The notes under the pieces were generated by a model, which saw only the letters and a list, made by a program, of their open reading frames with translations, did not search any database and was not told the DNA's origin. Below, one piece after another: positions 1 through 10,583 of a stretch of DNA of 64,000 nucleotides. A program made the translations under genes and the position numbers. This DNA comes from Punica granatum (Eukaryota > Streptophyta > Magnoliopsida > Myrtales > Lythraceae), in the NCBI RefSeq assembly GCF_007655135.1, contig NC_045134.1:12792982-12856981 (forward strand), read 5' to 3'. The stretch's first letter is position 1. Each line of letters begins with the position of its first letter.

Positions 1-164
1 ACGCATTCCTTATTAGTGTACGGATAGCTATCTCTCGGGTACAAGTTTAGAATTGTTCAAGGACACCAAAACAATTATAAAGATACATATTAGAAATCCA
101 TAGTACTTATATAGTGACTTTCCGAATCACAGTACATAAATTATTCCTGAATTCTCTATTATCC

Positions 165-245
165 TTATATCCTTACACTTATTGCACAACAAAGGGATGT
201 CAAACTTGAACTTCCAGTTAATTGTTTGGGCCATGCTTCATGTAT

Positions 246-303
<58 letters not shown>

Positions 304-620
304 TTCTGCATGTCTGCCTCGACGGCACTGTCCGCATTATTGATTGGGGTGATGGGGGTGATGGTAGTGATGAAGGCGGAGGCAACAGCATTGGCAATTT
401 TCTCCAGCGCCATCCGCTTCACAAGCTTCCTCGGTGGTGGAGTCAGCCCTCCTTTCTTCTTGCATTTACCGAAGTCGACTCCTCTTACTTCCTCTTCCGG
501 CTTATCCCAAAGCCCGTTCTTGTCCCCGTGAATGCTCCGCTTCTCCATCTCTGTCTGCCTTACTCTATAAATATACCTCACTACAGCAGCTAAGTCGTTT
601 TCAGCTTCTGGTCCGAGCAT
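165..620 (-). CDS. Hypothetical protein, open only in copy A; probably decayed
   Basis: A 151-codon frame starts at ATG 620. I do not recognise the family. The middle part, about residues 45-75, is basic and contains GGLTPPPRK followed by LVKRM. The equivalent stretch of copy C (17,929-18,162) keeps GGLTPPTRK and KWM, so this part may once have been coding. Copies B and C share a 5-bp insertion early in the frame that brings in a stop, so the full frame is open only here. After residue 105 the frame runs into the poly-C tract (poly-Gly on this strand), so the C-terminus is not natural. It may be a gene remnant carried by the repeat rather than an active gene. Confidence 0.25.
248..302. repeat. 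55-base poly-C homopolymer
   Basis: An uninterrupted run of 55 C residues lies in copy A. Copies B (about 9,163-9,172) and C (about 17,936-17,945) have only short pyrimidine stretches at the same place. It is either a very long homopolymer expansion or an assembly or gap artefact. On the minus strand it is poly-G. Confidence 0.95.
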
Positions 621-993
621 ACCCAGTTTATATAGAGGATTTAAGCCGAGGACTTCGTGAATGAAGATGGAACCTTCTCAAGGCTCAGCATTCCTTTCCT
701 ACTCTGTGGATTGAGAGAGAGAGAGAGAGCTTGTGAAGCTATGCCGTTCCTCACGTGGTGAAAAGGAGTCGCAGGATTCGGAGTAGGACGAAACTTGCTT
801 GGAATATGCTTGAGGCAGTAGTGCGCGCGGGGAGTTCTTTTTACTGAAAATGAAAAAAAGTAGAAAGTGAAGATGTAGAGGACAACGCATAAAAGTAGGA
901 GATGAACGCACTATCATAACGGAATCCTTAGTGTAATAGATATTACAATATCATATATTCCTTCGTAATGAAAAAACAAAATGATCATATGCA

Positions 994-1822
994 AGGTTGT
1001 CAAAATCGAATTTCTACGTCGAAACAGAAGAGGGGTCACTGAATGAAATCGTAAAATCGAATCGTAAAATTGTAAAATTCTATAATATTAGAAAAATTGT
1101 TCTTTTGTGATATACATATATATTTATATACATAAAGAAATACATTTAAATAAGATTCAAACACAAGATTTATTTGAATTAAATTCAAATAATGTAATCT
1201 CAACTTTAGTAAGGTCATCAACATGAATTTTTTATTAAAATTACTATCAGGTATAATTTATTTTAATTATCATTTTTAAAAAGTAAAATTTAAGTTACGT
1301 CCTCTCACGAGCATAGACCTGACTCCATTTATAAGAATTTTATATAATACCTTTTATTTCCCAAGGCAGGATTGAGTCAAATAGATCTGGGCCCCACTTC
1401 TTTCCATATAACTTGTTTCCTTGCTTTTTTATTTTATTTTTCTATATATCAGTTAGGGTTGGGCCAGTTAAGTCCCTAATAGATGGGCCCATCTTGTCCT
1501 AGATCATCTTCTTCTTCGCAAATTAGGGTTGTATGCCCCTGCCTCCATTATTTCTATGCATCAAAACATTCAATCTGCGATTTTCTTACCTTTCCCATAA
1601 GATAACGACGAAACAAGTATGAGAAAAGAGAAAAAACGCAAGCCAACATAGAAATGTAAACTCGGAGCGACTCTAACGATTCCACCGTTTCTGTCATTTT
1701 AAATCGCGCTTCCACTCGATTCCATGCAACTCTCCAATTTTGATCCGATCTGACTCGTTATGGCCTATAGAAACGTAAAATCGTGTGATTTTACGTGCTA
1801 GAATTGCGAGTTTACTACCTAT
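994..1822. mobile_element. hAT-like MITE inserted in copy A
   Basis: The ends are imperfect inverted repeats, AGGTTGTCAAAATCG at the left and, read on the other strand, AGGTAGTAAACTCG at the right. The flanks catatgca (986-993) and aatatgtg (1,823-1,830) are a decayed 8-bp target duplication. Copies B and C have a single uninterrupted catatgca at 15,409-15,416 and the matching place in C, which is the empty site. The interior has no coding potential. Related copies lie at 20,951, 42,098 and 42,872. Confidence 0.7.
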
Positions 1823-2314
1823 AATATGTGTGAGTGGCTGTTACAAATTACGATCCATGAAAACACCTAAAATCTTGAGAAAGTTCATATTAGCAGAACT
1901 TAACGTACTGCTCGGTTAGGTAACTCAGGTCGAACTGAAATAGTGAAGAGTCACTTAACTTTGGATATATATCAGGGTGCAGGCAAAAAAAAACTAATAT
2001 ATAGACCATCCTCTGCTTTAGCTATATATAACAAGAGATTTAATTAAAAATTACCTAGTTGACGCTAATGGATAGAGTGCACCAAGTATTGGACATTCGA
2101 TGATTTGAGCAAATAAGTCCCATTTCTTTTTAAGTTTTTTTTTTAATAAGGGAGACATATAGGTCTAGTACAATGAAGTTAAAACTCGAAAACCTAAACT
2201 AATGGCTAGTTGCTTTACAATTTTGATTTACCGTTATAGTTTTCTTATTATTTTGTTTTCTACTCTTTTGAGCATTACATTTTTTTCCGATTATAAGAGA
2301 GGCCCAGTTTTCAT

Positions 2315-2440
2315 TTTCCAACTTGGCTAAACACCTCGTAGAAGTCAGACCTCTTAGTTTTTGAAAGAGTTCAACATTGTTTAAGGGGAACAAGCGGCAA
2401 ACTATTTGAATCAACCCTTATTGGTTAAGATATCATTTTT
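2315..2440 (-). repeat. Degenerate SINE-like remnant
   Basis: The end of this stretch, reading aaggggaacaagcgg and later ttggttaagatatcattttta, matches the end of the SINE-like repeat at 8,637-8,812. The rest is too decayed to delimit. Confidence 0.4.
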
Positions 2441-3278
2441 AGATGTATTATAACGCGTTAGATTCTCTAATTGAAACAAATTTAACGAAAAGATTCTTTG
2501 ATTTGGAAATTCTAGTCATCCAAATGGAAGGTTGAATAGGAGGGATAGGCGTGCTTGGTCAACCAAAGGATAGAATGCACTCCTGGAATCTTGAGGATAT
2601 AGTAGTTAAAGGTATGAGAATTGATAATGCCAATTGAAGACATCAAAATTGAAATATATCTTTTATCGAGAGAAGCCACTTTAGTCCCCACAAAATGAAT
2701 TAAAAGCTAACCCACATATTGAGTTAAAAATAAAGAATATGAAGTTGGATCATGCACTTTATGATATTAAAGAACAAAGTGGATTCTCATGGAAGCACGA
2801 TTCACGAGAGGCATCGAAACAATGTTGTTTCTGAAGTGTGTAGCAAGCAGGTTACAATATTACAAGATTTAATCTTCAGTTATGCATGCTAAAACAAATT
2901 TGTGCTATTTAGATTGTTTTAAAGAAATTTGCTTTTATTAATTTACTTGTAATGAAATTTCTTATTTATTCATTTATCTGTGGAGAGAGCCCTAAGCAGC
3001 ACCTTTGAGGAATAAAACACTGGTTCAGTATAACAGACTTTTTTTTCTTTTTCTTTTTTTAATTTTTGGCACGTGTCAGACCGAAAGAAATTGAAGTGAG
3101 GGTTTTTCAAAAGCTAAAGATGCAGTCATAGAGAGAAGGCCCTCCGAGAAGTTGGCATGAACCCCATACTGACCAAGGAAATGGAGCAACCTACAAGAAC
3201 TCAAGGGCAAATTTTTATTCAATCCAGTTGTAACAGATCTAAGGCAAAAAGAATGAGGAAAAAAAAATCTATTCGAAT
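2441..3278. other. Spacer without recognised content
   Basis: AT-rich sequence. I see no coding frame of weight, no inverted repeat and no match to other parts of the window. Confidence 0.5.
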
Positions 3279-3772
3279 TGTTGGGACAGGATTTTAGGCT
3301 CCCACTCGATGCAGCCGGTAAGGCCCAGCGACCCGAGCGAGGCCCAATGAGGTCCAATCCGATCATTCACGAAACAGGTCCAATCCATAAGCGAGGCCCG
3401 CGAGCGAATGCCTGTCAATAAAAGTTATTATAAGGAATTTCTCATAACGACAAGATACACTTCGTAATATATCGAGGTATGAGATATAGGAATCTATAGA
3501 ATATCTCGTCATAGTGGTAACGTAATCTCTCTTTAAACCCTCTATAAATACATGCATTTTACATATTTTTAGGGTTGATCAACAATTCATTACTTTTCCT
3601 CATATTTACGGCTCACACTGACTTGAGCGTCATAGAGGGAAATCAGACACCACCCTCGATCTCTCCTTGTGCAAGTGTTCGAAGCTGAACGTGGGCTGTG
3701 GATCTAGCTTGTTCATCGGGAAGACGCACTTCAATCACTCGTGGTTTTGACCCAAATTTTGTGGTCTTAACA
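3279..3772 (+). repeat. 5' LTR of the decayed Tat-type gypsy element
   Basis: The stretch begins TGTTGGGACAGG and ends CTTAACA, followed directly by a primer-binding-type sequence. A TATA-like box (ctataaatac) lies near 3,542-3,551. The last 200 bases match, in reverse complement, the fragment at 29,667-29,885, which supports the 3' boundary. The left boundary is an estimate from the TG. Confidence 0.6.
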
Positions 3773-3795
3773 TTGGCACCATCTGTGGGAAACGA
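3773..3795 (+). other. Primer-binding site of the Tat-type element
   Basis: TTGGCACCATCTGTGGGAA directly after the LTR is the usual start of the internal region in plant gypsy elements of this lineage. I do not assign the tRNA. Confidence 0.55.
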
Positions 3796-6700
3796 CACGT
3801 AAGGCTAATGCTTTTCCCGGTTTAACATCCAAGAGCTTAGCAAGATGGCTTTCACTCGGAGTTAGGCAAATTCCGTACACAATAGCCCCGGTGCTGGGGG
3901 CTCTGTCCGTAATCCATATGCGCAGCTACCCCCTAGCAATGACGATCAACAATCTCCCGTCGATCATCAAGCCTCGGGCAACGAAGGTTCGGCTCGCCAG
4001 CAACTGGCAAACGACTCCCATCCTCTACCACTGTACCACGAAGGTTCGTTTTTCCCCAGATCACCCCTATGAAGGAAAGTCCGATTTGAATGGCCACATT
4101 AGCAGACACGTCACCTCGCTGTTGGGAAGGACTTCAAATGATAGGGTGAAGTGTTTGCTCTTCCCGAGGACTTTGACTCGGTTAGCAGCTGACTGGTTCT
4201 ATTCACTCCCCGCAGGTTCCATCTCCAGCTTCGACCGACTACAGGAGTTGTTCGTGTAGATCTATCAGTTTGCTTGTAGTGTTCGGCAAAGAACCCCATA
4301 GAGCTAACAGGATGGTCAACTTTTTGGTGGTGGACCTCCTTTCATAATATAATGCCATTATAGGCAGACCAACACTCAATGCCATCAAGGTCGTGGCCTT
4401 GACTTTCCACTTGAAGTTGAAGTTCCCCACTAGCAATAGAGTTGGAGAGATCTGCGAGGACTAGTCAACGATGCGAAGGCGTTACATAACGTCGCTGAAA
4501 ATGAAGCAGGTAGAGCAAACACTGATAGTGGAATCAGATCCACACGAGGCACCTTTAGGCCTGTCCCGATGGAGGAACTTGAAGAAGTTGAAGTAGGCCC
4601 TGATGGAAAGAAGCTGAAACTGAGAGTCGTCGTTGGACTTCTTACCCTCTAATCTAGACTGCTTCACCTGGCAAGCCTCAGATATGCCGAGAATAGACCC
4701 AAGCATCATAATCCATCGCTTGGGCATCAAGGAAAGAGTAAGGCCCGTGGTACAAAAAGTCAAACCCCTCGCGAGGGAAAGGCTCGAAGCAGTTAAGGCC
4801 GAGGTGTGGAAACTAAAAAAAGCAAGGTTCATTCTCGAAGTCAGGTTCCAAACCTAGGTCACGAATACCGTGCTCGTCAAGAAGAGTAATAGTAAATGGA
4901 GTATGTGCTTGGACTACATTGATATGAACAGGTCCTCCCCAAAAGACACTTACCCACTACCATGCATTAACCAGTTGGTAGGCTCTCCTGCAAGCAATGA
5001 GCTGTTAACATTCATGGACGCTTACTTTGGGTACAACCAGATCAGGATGCACACTCTGGACTAGGAGTTCATAGCGTTTTACACAGACAGCGAGGTCTCT
5101 GCTACAAGGTAATGCCCGTCAGGCTGAAGAATGTTAGGGCAACTTATTCGAGCCTAGTCAATAGAATATTCGCGAAGCAGCAAGTAGAAATGTTGAATCC
5201 CCCCTCACTGCTCAGCACCGCATGGAACTAGAGGAGATGTTCGTGACACTTCAGAAGTGCTAGATGAAGTTGAACCCTGAGAAGTGTGCCTTTTGGGTCC
5301 AACATGGAAAGATTTTGGGGTTTATGATCACGTAGCAGCTAATCTAGAAATGGTTTGGGCTTGCTTAGACATGGCCTCACCGAAGTACTCCCATGATGTC
5401 TAGAGACTGACTAGGGGGCTTGCAACACTTAGTCACTCTCTAGCCCGATCTAGAGACAAGTGGCATGTATTTTTCAAGGCCTTGAAAGGGGCAAGGAATT
5501 TTGAATGGATGGACGAGTGTGAAGCACCCTTCCAAGCCATCAAAGAGCACCTCCATTCACTACCTGCGCTAGGTAATCCTCGCGTGGGGAAAACTTTGTA
5601 CGTTTACCTGGGGTCTATGAGACGGCAGTGAGCTCGGTCCCGGTTCGCGAAGAAGGTATGCTATAGTAGCCGGTCTACTTCGTGAGCAAGGTCACGCTAC
5701 TAGGGAGAAGAATTAATTTGCTATCGAGAAGTAGGGCTTCGCTTAAATATTGGCCTCCAGAAAACTCAAGCTATACTTTATGGCCCACACTATAAATGTT
5801 AGGACCGATCAACCACTGAAGCAGGTCTTTAAACGTCCCGATGCTTTTGGGCGGATGATCAAGTAAGCAGTCGAGCTTAGGCAATTCGACCTAGACTAGG
5901 CCCCAAGAACAACAATCAAGGCACAAGCCCTAGCAGATTTCATCAGTGAGATGATAGGATCTACAGAGCCAGAGATGGAGGATGGCCTGCATGCGTGAAG
6001 GACAAACCCTAGATCCTCATGACTAATGGGTCCTCCACAGTGATTGCCTCGGGCGCCGGATGTGTCCTCATTCTCCCAAAAAGGGAACCCTTGAAGTACG
6101 CTCTAGTGATGACTTTTCGAACCATTAATAACAAGGCAGAATATGAAGTCCTAATCACAGGACTCCTGGTAGCGAACGGGGTCGAAATCACAAACATCCA
6201 CATCAAATGTGACTATCAGCTCGTGGTACAACAAGTCTTGGGTCAGTGTGAAGCCAATGAGGATAGGATGAGTAGGTACGCGCATAAGGCGAAGGACCTC
6301 TCTAAATTCCCTAAACTAGTCGTGGAGCAAGTGCCCCACGAAGAAAACGCAATAGCAGATTCTCTAAGTAAAGTGGCCACTGAGAGCTTAGAAGCGAAGG
6401 GGATCCACGTGGAGTTACTCAAGATGGATGCAAGCTGAGGAGTTGGATAATTTGGAGGACTTATGACTTGAGGCAACTGACTTTATGGCCTACGCAAGAG
6501 ACTCGGTCATGAAGTACTTCAACAGAAAAGTAAAGGCCAGGCAGTTCACGATTAGAGATTGGGTCTTAGGAAGAATGAATTTGAGGGGTTGTCTCGACGT
6601 AACAAGCACACTCCAAAATTGGAAGGTCCGTATCAAATTATTGCAGTTCCACGCCCAAATGCCTATGTCCTATAGGATTTGGAGGGAAAGAAACTTCCTC

Positions 6701-6933
6701 GCAGGTTCAATGCGGCCCACCTCCAAAAGTACTTCTTTTAAGTGATTTACGTTTGACTGTTCACATTATAAGAGTCAATTCTTGCGAACTATGCTTGTTA
6801 TACGAAGGATTCTATCACTAATAAAAATTTCTGACGAATTCCTCATGAATGATTTTTTGTACTTTGAGCTTGTGTTAGGATATGTCATGGCGAGGCAATT
6901 GATAAGTCCTTCCGCTGACACGTAAGGGGACAT

Positions 6934-7160
6934 TCGCTTCGCTCAAGAGGTTGCTCGAGTGATGTCAGTTACCACTCGAGAGTGGTATTAGTAACCACAC
7001 ACCTTCGCTCACTTCGCTTAAAAGGGTGCTCGAGTGATGTCAGCTATCACTCGATAGTGGTATCAAAAATCGCACACCCTCGCTCGCTTCACTGAACAAG
7101 GTGCGCTAGTGATTTCAATTATCACTCGAGAGCGGTATCAGTAACCGCACACCCTTGCTT
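6934..7160 (+). repeat. Three 75-bp tandem repeats with hairpin potential
   Basis: Units are anchored at 6,953, 7,028 and 7,103, an exact 75-base period. Each has a CTCGAGTGAT arm, a 7-base loop and an ATCACTCGAG-like arm, then ggtatcagtaaccgcacaccc. They lie between the end of pol and the polypurine tract of the Tat-type element. Confidence 0.8.
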
Positions 7161-7238
7161 TTGCATGCTTAATGGATGCGTCACTGGTCGAAGAACCTTA
7201 GTGGTATCGATCACCACGTAAGGTATCTTAAAGGGGGG

Positions 7239-8636
7239 AGTAATGCTAATAACTATTTCTAGACCTTCGAGATCTTAATTGTTAATTCAATGAAGGATAA
7301 TTAATATTTTGTTAAATTTTTAAGTCCTTTGTAGCATTGCACTTGTCAGAATCTTAACATTTGCAAATAGAAAGGAAAAGACATCTTCATTGATGAGAAA
7401 CATTTTACAAGTATGCGAGGCCCCGGATACACTGAACGGGAGGAGAATTCCTATTCTAGAGTAGTCTCAGTTTCAGGCTGAGGAGCTTCTTGGGCAGCTT
7501 CGACTTTAGCAGAAGCCTCCGCTATGGCGTCACGAAGAACCTCCACCGCTTCATTCGTAGGGGCTGTCAGCACCCCATTTTGGCTCACCAGTTCATACAA
7601 TATCCATCCACAGCGATTCAGGCCATGACTTGAACATTGATACAGAAGAATGCTCGACAGAGCAATAAATATCTATTCATCCTCAATTTAACAGAGACAA
7701 GCAGATGATTCAAGCACATGACATAAGAACTTCTAGAATCATCTAGCGACATACAGAGCAAACAAAGAGCCCAAACAACTTCCAAACCGATTTTTTCAGA
7801 ATACAACACGTACAGTGCTATTTTCGCTTGTTCGCTCGACCATCAGAAGAATCAAATGATCCATGCGTGCTCAAAGGTGTAAAACCATTACCAGGAAACT
7901 GGTTCAAGCAAATGTGCATTTCCCCTTTTTTTCTGGGCGAAATTATTATGGGAAGATCTTGTTCTTCCCAAAGTTGCTATTAATTGTACAATACGTATCA
8001 TGATAGATTAGGCTTGTATATTGTCTTTCCTTCATAGGTAGAATTCTTCCATTTTTAGGTTGGCAATACTCTATACAAATTGATGACACGTCCAACGAAG
8101 AAAGCTAAGCTTTGAGCGTCTTTCCGATCGTCAAGATGGTATCAAACCGATTGTCCTGCGGTTAACCAACTCTTCGATTCGTCGGACAATAGTCCTTTTT
8201 CTCCTTAGTATTCTTCATGTATTTCCATCCCATTTTATCTGATGATGAAGGAGGATCAACCTCCGTCTCCCTCGGGCACGACCATTCCACCGGAGCTTCC
8301 TTTAAGTCAATCCGATAGTTTTAGTGTCTAACTTATTTCTAATCAAAAGGGAAGTCCATGAACCTAATATAAAGATATGAAATAAACCAAAATAAAGGTA
8401 CACATAACTCACACCAATTAGGATCGAAATATGAATCGTTTGATTTTGAGTCAATATCTTGTCCTGCTGCATTAAGAACCCTTCCTCCAATTGCATTATC
8501 TATTTGATTTACATATTATTAACCTCCTCTCCTACTTTCTACTTCACTAAATTCTAATTAATGTGCACACCCAATACATTTTCATTTTATATATATATTA
8601 AACCATAATATAAAATTATTATTTTGTTATTTGGGC
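7239..8636. other. Spacer with one unexplained minus-strand frame
   Basis: Mostly featureless. On the minus strand 7,684-7,451 is open for about 77 codons with no ATG and ends TAG. Its last 45 residues are rich in Ala, Glu and Val, like the tail of a helical protein (VEVLRDAIAEASAKVEAAQE). It could be the last exon of something lost, or chance. The rest of the stretch shows nothing. Confidence 0.35.
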
Positions 8637-8812
8637 CGACTAATCTAGGATTGAGCCGGATCAACTTATTAAATGGTAAAGTAACTCTCTCAGCGTGGAT
8701 ATTCTCCATTCACAAGATTTGAACATGAGACTTTTTCTAGGAAAACAAGCGCTGAAACACTTCAACCAACTCATATCGGTTAAGATTATCATTTTTAATA
8801 ATACAGTCATTT
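8637..8812 (-). mobile_element. SINE-like tRNA-related repeat
   Basis: On the minus strand the head has a tRNA-like arrangement, with a box-A-like stretch near GAGTTGGTTGAAG and a box-B-like TGTTCAAATCT about 40 bases later. Copies or pieces recur at 2,315-2,440, near 30,630-30,730 and near 33,255-33,370. No clean target duplication was found, so the SINE call rests on the boxes and the dispersal. Confidence 0.45.
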
Positions 8813-9562
8813 AGCGTAATTCTCCTTTTAGAACTGGGTTTGAAGTGAAACCTCTCCTTAACGATAGATGGAGCGGTTCACGTAAGATCCAATATAAATC
8901 CAACTTTCTATTCATTTGCAAGATCCAGGCTCCTCTCTTCTCAAGAATCCATACATCCCTTATTATTGTATGGACAGCTATCTTTCGAGTACAGGTTTAG
9001 AATCATTCAAGGACACCAAAACAAATATGAAGATAGGTATAGATATCCATGGTGACTTTCCGAATTACAGTACATAAATTATTCCTTATTCTCATAGCAT
9101 AAAATACGGACATCAAACACGAACTTCCAGTTAATTGTTTGGGCCATACTTCATTTATATCCTCTCCCTTCCGGTCTCCATCTCTGCGTCATTGGCACTG
9201 TCTGCATTATTTCAGGAGGAGACAACGACATCGGCAATTTTCTTGATCACCATCCACTTCACAGACTTCCTCGTCGGTGGAGTCAGACCTCCTTCCTTCT
9301 TTTATTTACCGAAGCCGACTCCTCTTACTTCCTCTGCCAACTTATCCCGAAGCTTGTTGTTGTCCCCGTGAATGCTCTGCTTCTTCATCCCTCTGCCTGC
9401 CTTACTCTTTATAACTAATATACCTTACTGCAGCAGCTAAGTGGTTTACAGCTTCTGATCGGAGCATACCAGGTATATATAGAGGATTGAAGTAAGGGAC
9501 TTAGTGAATGAAGATGGAACCCTATTAGGGTTCAGCATTCCTTTCTTACACCATCGATTTCA

Positions 9563-9564
<2 letters not shown>

Positions 9565-9604
<40 letters not shown>
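9565..9604. repeat. (GA)n microsatellite in copy B
   Basis: A pure AG/GA run. The same site in copy C (18,341-18,403) is longer, and in copy A (715-730) much shorter, so the three copies differ in length. Confidence 0.95.
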
Positions 9605-9607
<3 letters not shown>

Positions 9608-9921
9608 GGGGCGCGTGTGCATGTCAAGCAATATCGTTCCTCACGTGGCGAAAAGGAATTGCAGGATTCGGAGTTGAAGGATCAAACTTGCTTGGAATAT
9701 TCTTTTGGCAGTGTCATGAGGAGTCCTTTCTTCTGAGAATGAAAAAAAAAACGTAGAAAGTGAAGATGTAGAGGAATCGAAAATGCATAAAAGTAGGCTA
9801 TGAACGCATATCATTACGAAATCCTCTTTTTCGATGATATAACGGGGCCTAAGCCCGTTACAGGAATCCCCATGTGTACATGATATTACAACATGAATTC
9901 CTTCATAATTATTGAATTTCC

Positions 9922-10568
9922 TGTTGGGAAGGAATGTACTCAACCAAACAATAACGCAGCGATTAATCTTCCTCCCCTACTAGTGTAATCGAGGTAAGAA
10001 CTAATCAAATCAACCAACAAGCAGTAAAGTAAAAGAACACCAAGAATTTTACGTGGAAAACCCCGATGTGGGGAAAAATCACGGGACCAACTTCGAATCA
10101 ACGATCCACTATGAATGAAGGTTATACAATGTCTTTCATCAAGGGTAAACCCTTGGATCACCAAACTCAAGAGAAACACTCTCTTGGATCACCCAAACAC
10201 TAAATTCGTCACCCACACCGGGTGGTTCACAAAGTCAGCTGAAACAGCACCTACAGAGCTCAAATAGAAATTCTGACCGTTCAGAACTTAGCCCCACGTG
10301 TTTTGAAGCTGCTGTCAAAATTTCGTCCCAATCGGAGTTCGTTTGACGTCCCGATCGATGTTTGATCTCCAGCTGCGCGCTGCCCCTGTTGATTCGAATT
10401 CTGCTCTGTTCCTCTCTGTTATTCTGTGCTGATCTGCTGTTCCTATTCCTCAGCTGGTTTGCTGAAAAATAAACCCTAACAAAAGTGGGTCCTTGGGCCT
10501 ATTAAAGCCCGATAAAAGCCCAATACAATTTGAGCCCAACTTCCTCCAAATTGGAGGGATACCCAACA
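9922..10568 (-). repeat. 3' LTR of the Ty1/copia element
   Basis: 647 bp with TGTTGGG and CCCAACA at its ends. About 23 substitutions by eye separate it from the 5' LTR, roughly 3.5 percent. The target duplication TTTCC is at 9,917-9,921. The element reads on the minus strand, so the 3' LTR is on the left. Confidence 0.95.
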
Positions 10569-10583
10569 AACTCCCCCTCTCAA
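10569..10583 (-). other. Polypurine tract of the copia element
   Basis: On the minus strand a GAGAGGGGGAGT run lies immediately before the 3' LTR and right after the pol stop codon (10,584-10,586). Confidence 0.8.

Larger units (their letters stand above)
1..2280. repeat. Copy A of a low-copy segment (partner of 8,948-16,150 and 17,875-19,610)
   Basis: Bases 1-975 align along their length with 8,948-9,909 and, from about 217 on, with 17,875-18,708. After a gap, 1,830-2,280 aligns with 15,412-16,150. Copy A lacks the solo TRIM LTR (its empty site is 965-969, gtaat), lacks the 389-bp MITE and lacks the copia element of copy B. It carries instead its own 829-bp hAT-like insertion and a poly-C run. 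The homology fades near 2,280. Copy A is therefore an older, diverged relative of the tandem pair B and C. The left end lies outside the window. Confidence 0.8.
3773..7238 (+). pseudogene. Decayed Tat-lineage gypsy gag-pol, integrase deleted
   Basis: Pieces appear in the usual order but in several frames with many stops. They are: gag around 4,080-4,260 (AADWFYSLPAGSISSF-like); the RT entry around 4,633-5,065 (DMPRIDPSIIIHRL, then CLDYIDMNR, then FMDAYFGYNQI); the first RNase H tail near 5,905-5,950 (IKAQALADFISEM); a second, archaeal-type RNase H at 6,019-6,438; and the extreme C-terminus at 6,485-6,740. The double RNase H is the mark of the Tat lineage. The RNase H piece runs almost directly into the C-terminal tail, so about 1.3 kb holding the integrase core is missing. 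A purine run (aaaggggggag, about 7,229-7,239) is the likely polypurine tract, but no 3' LTR like the 5' one follows it. Confidence 0.8.

Noticed and set aside
222..593. Plus-strand frames with long poly-Pro stretches
   Set aside because: They exist only because the poly-C run codes proline in one frame; no homology and not open in the sister copies.
6934..7160. Possible CRISPR-like array
   Set aside because: Only three contiguous diverged tandem units without unique spacers, in a plant retroelement.
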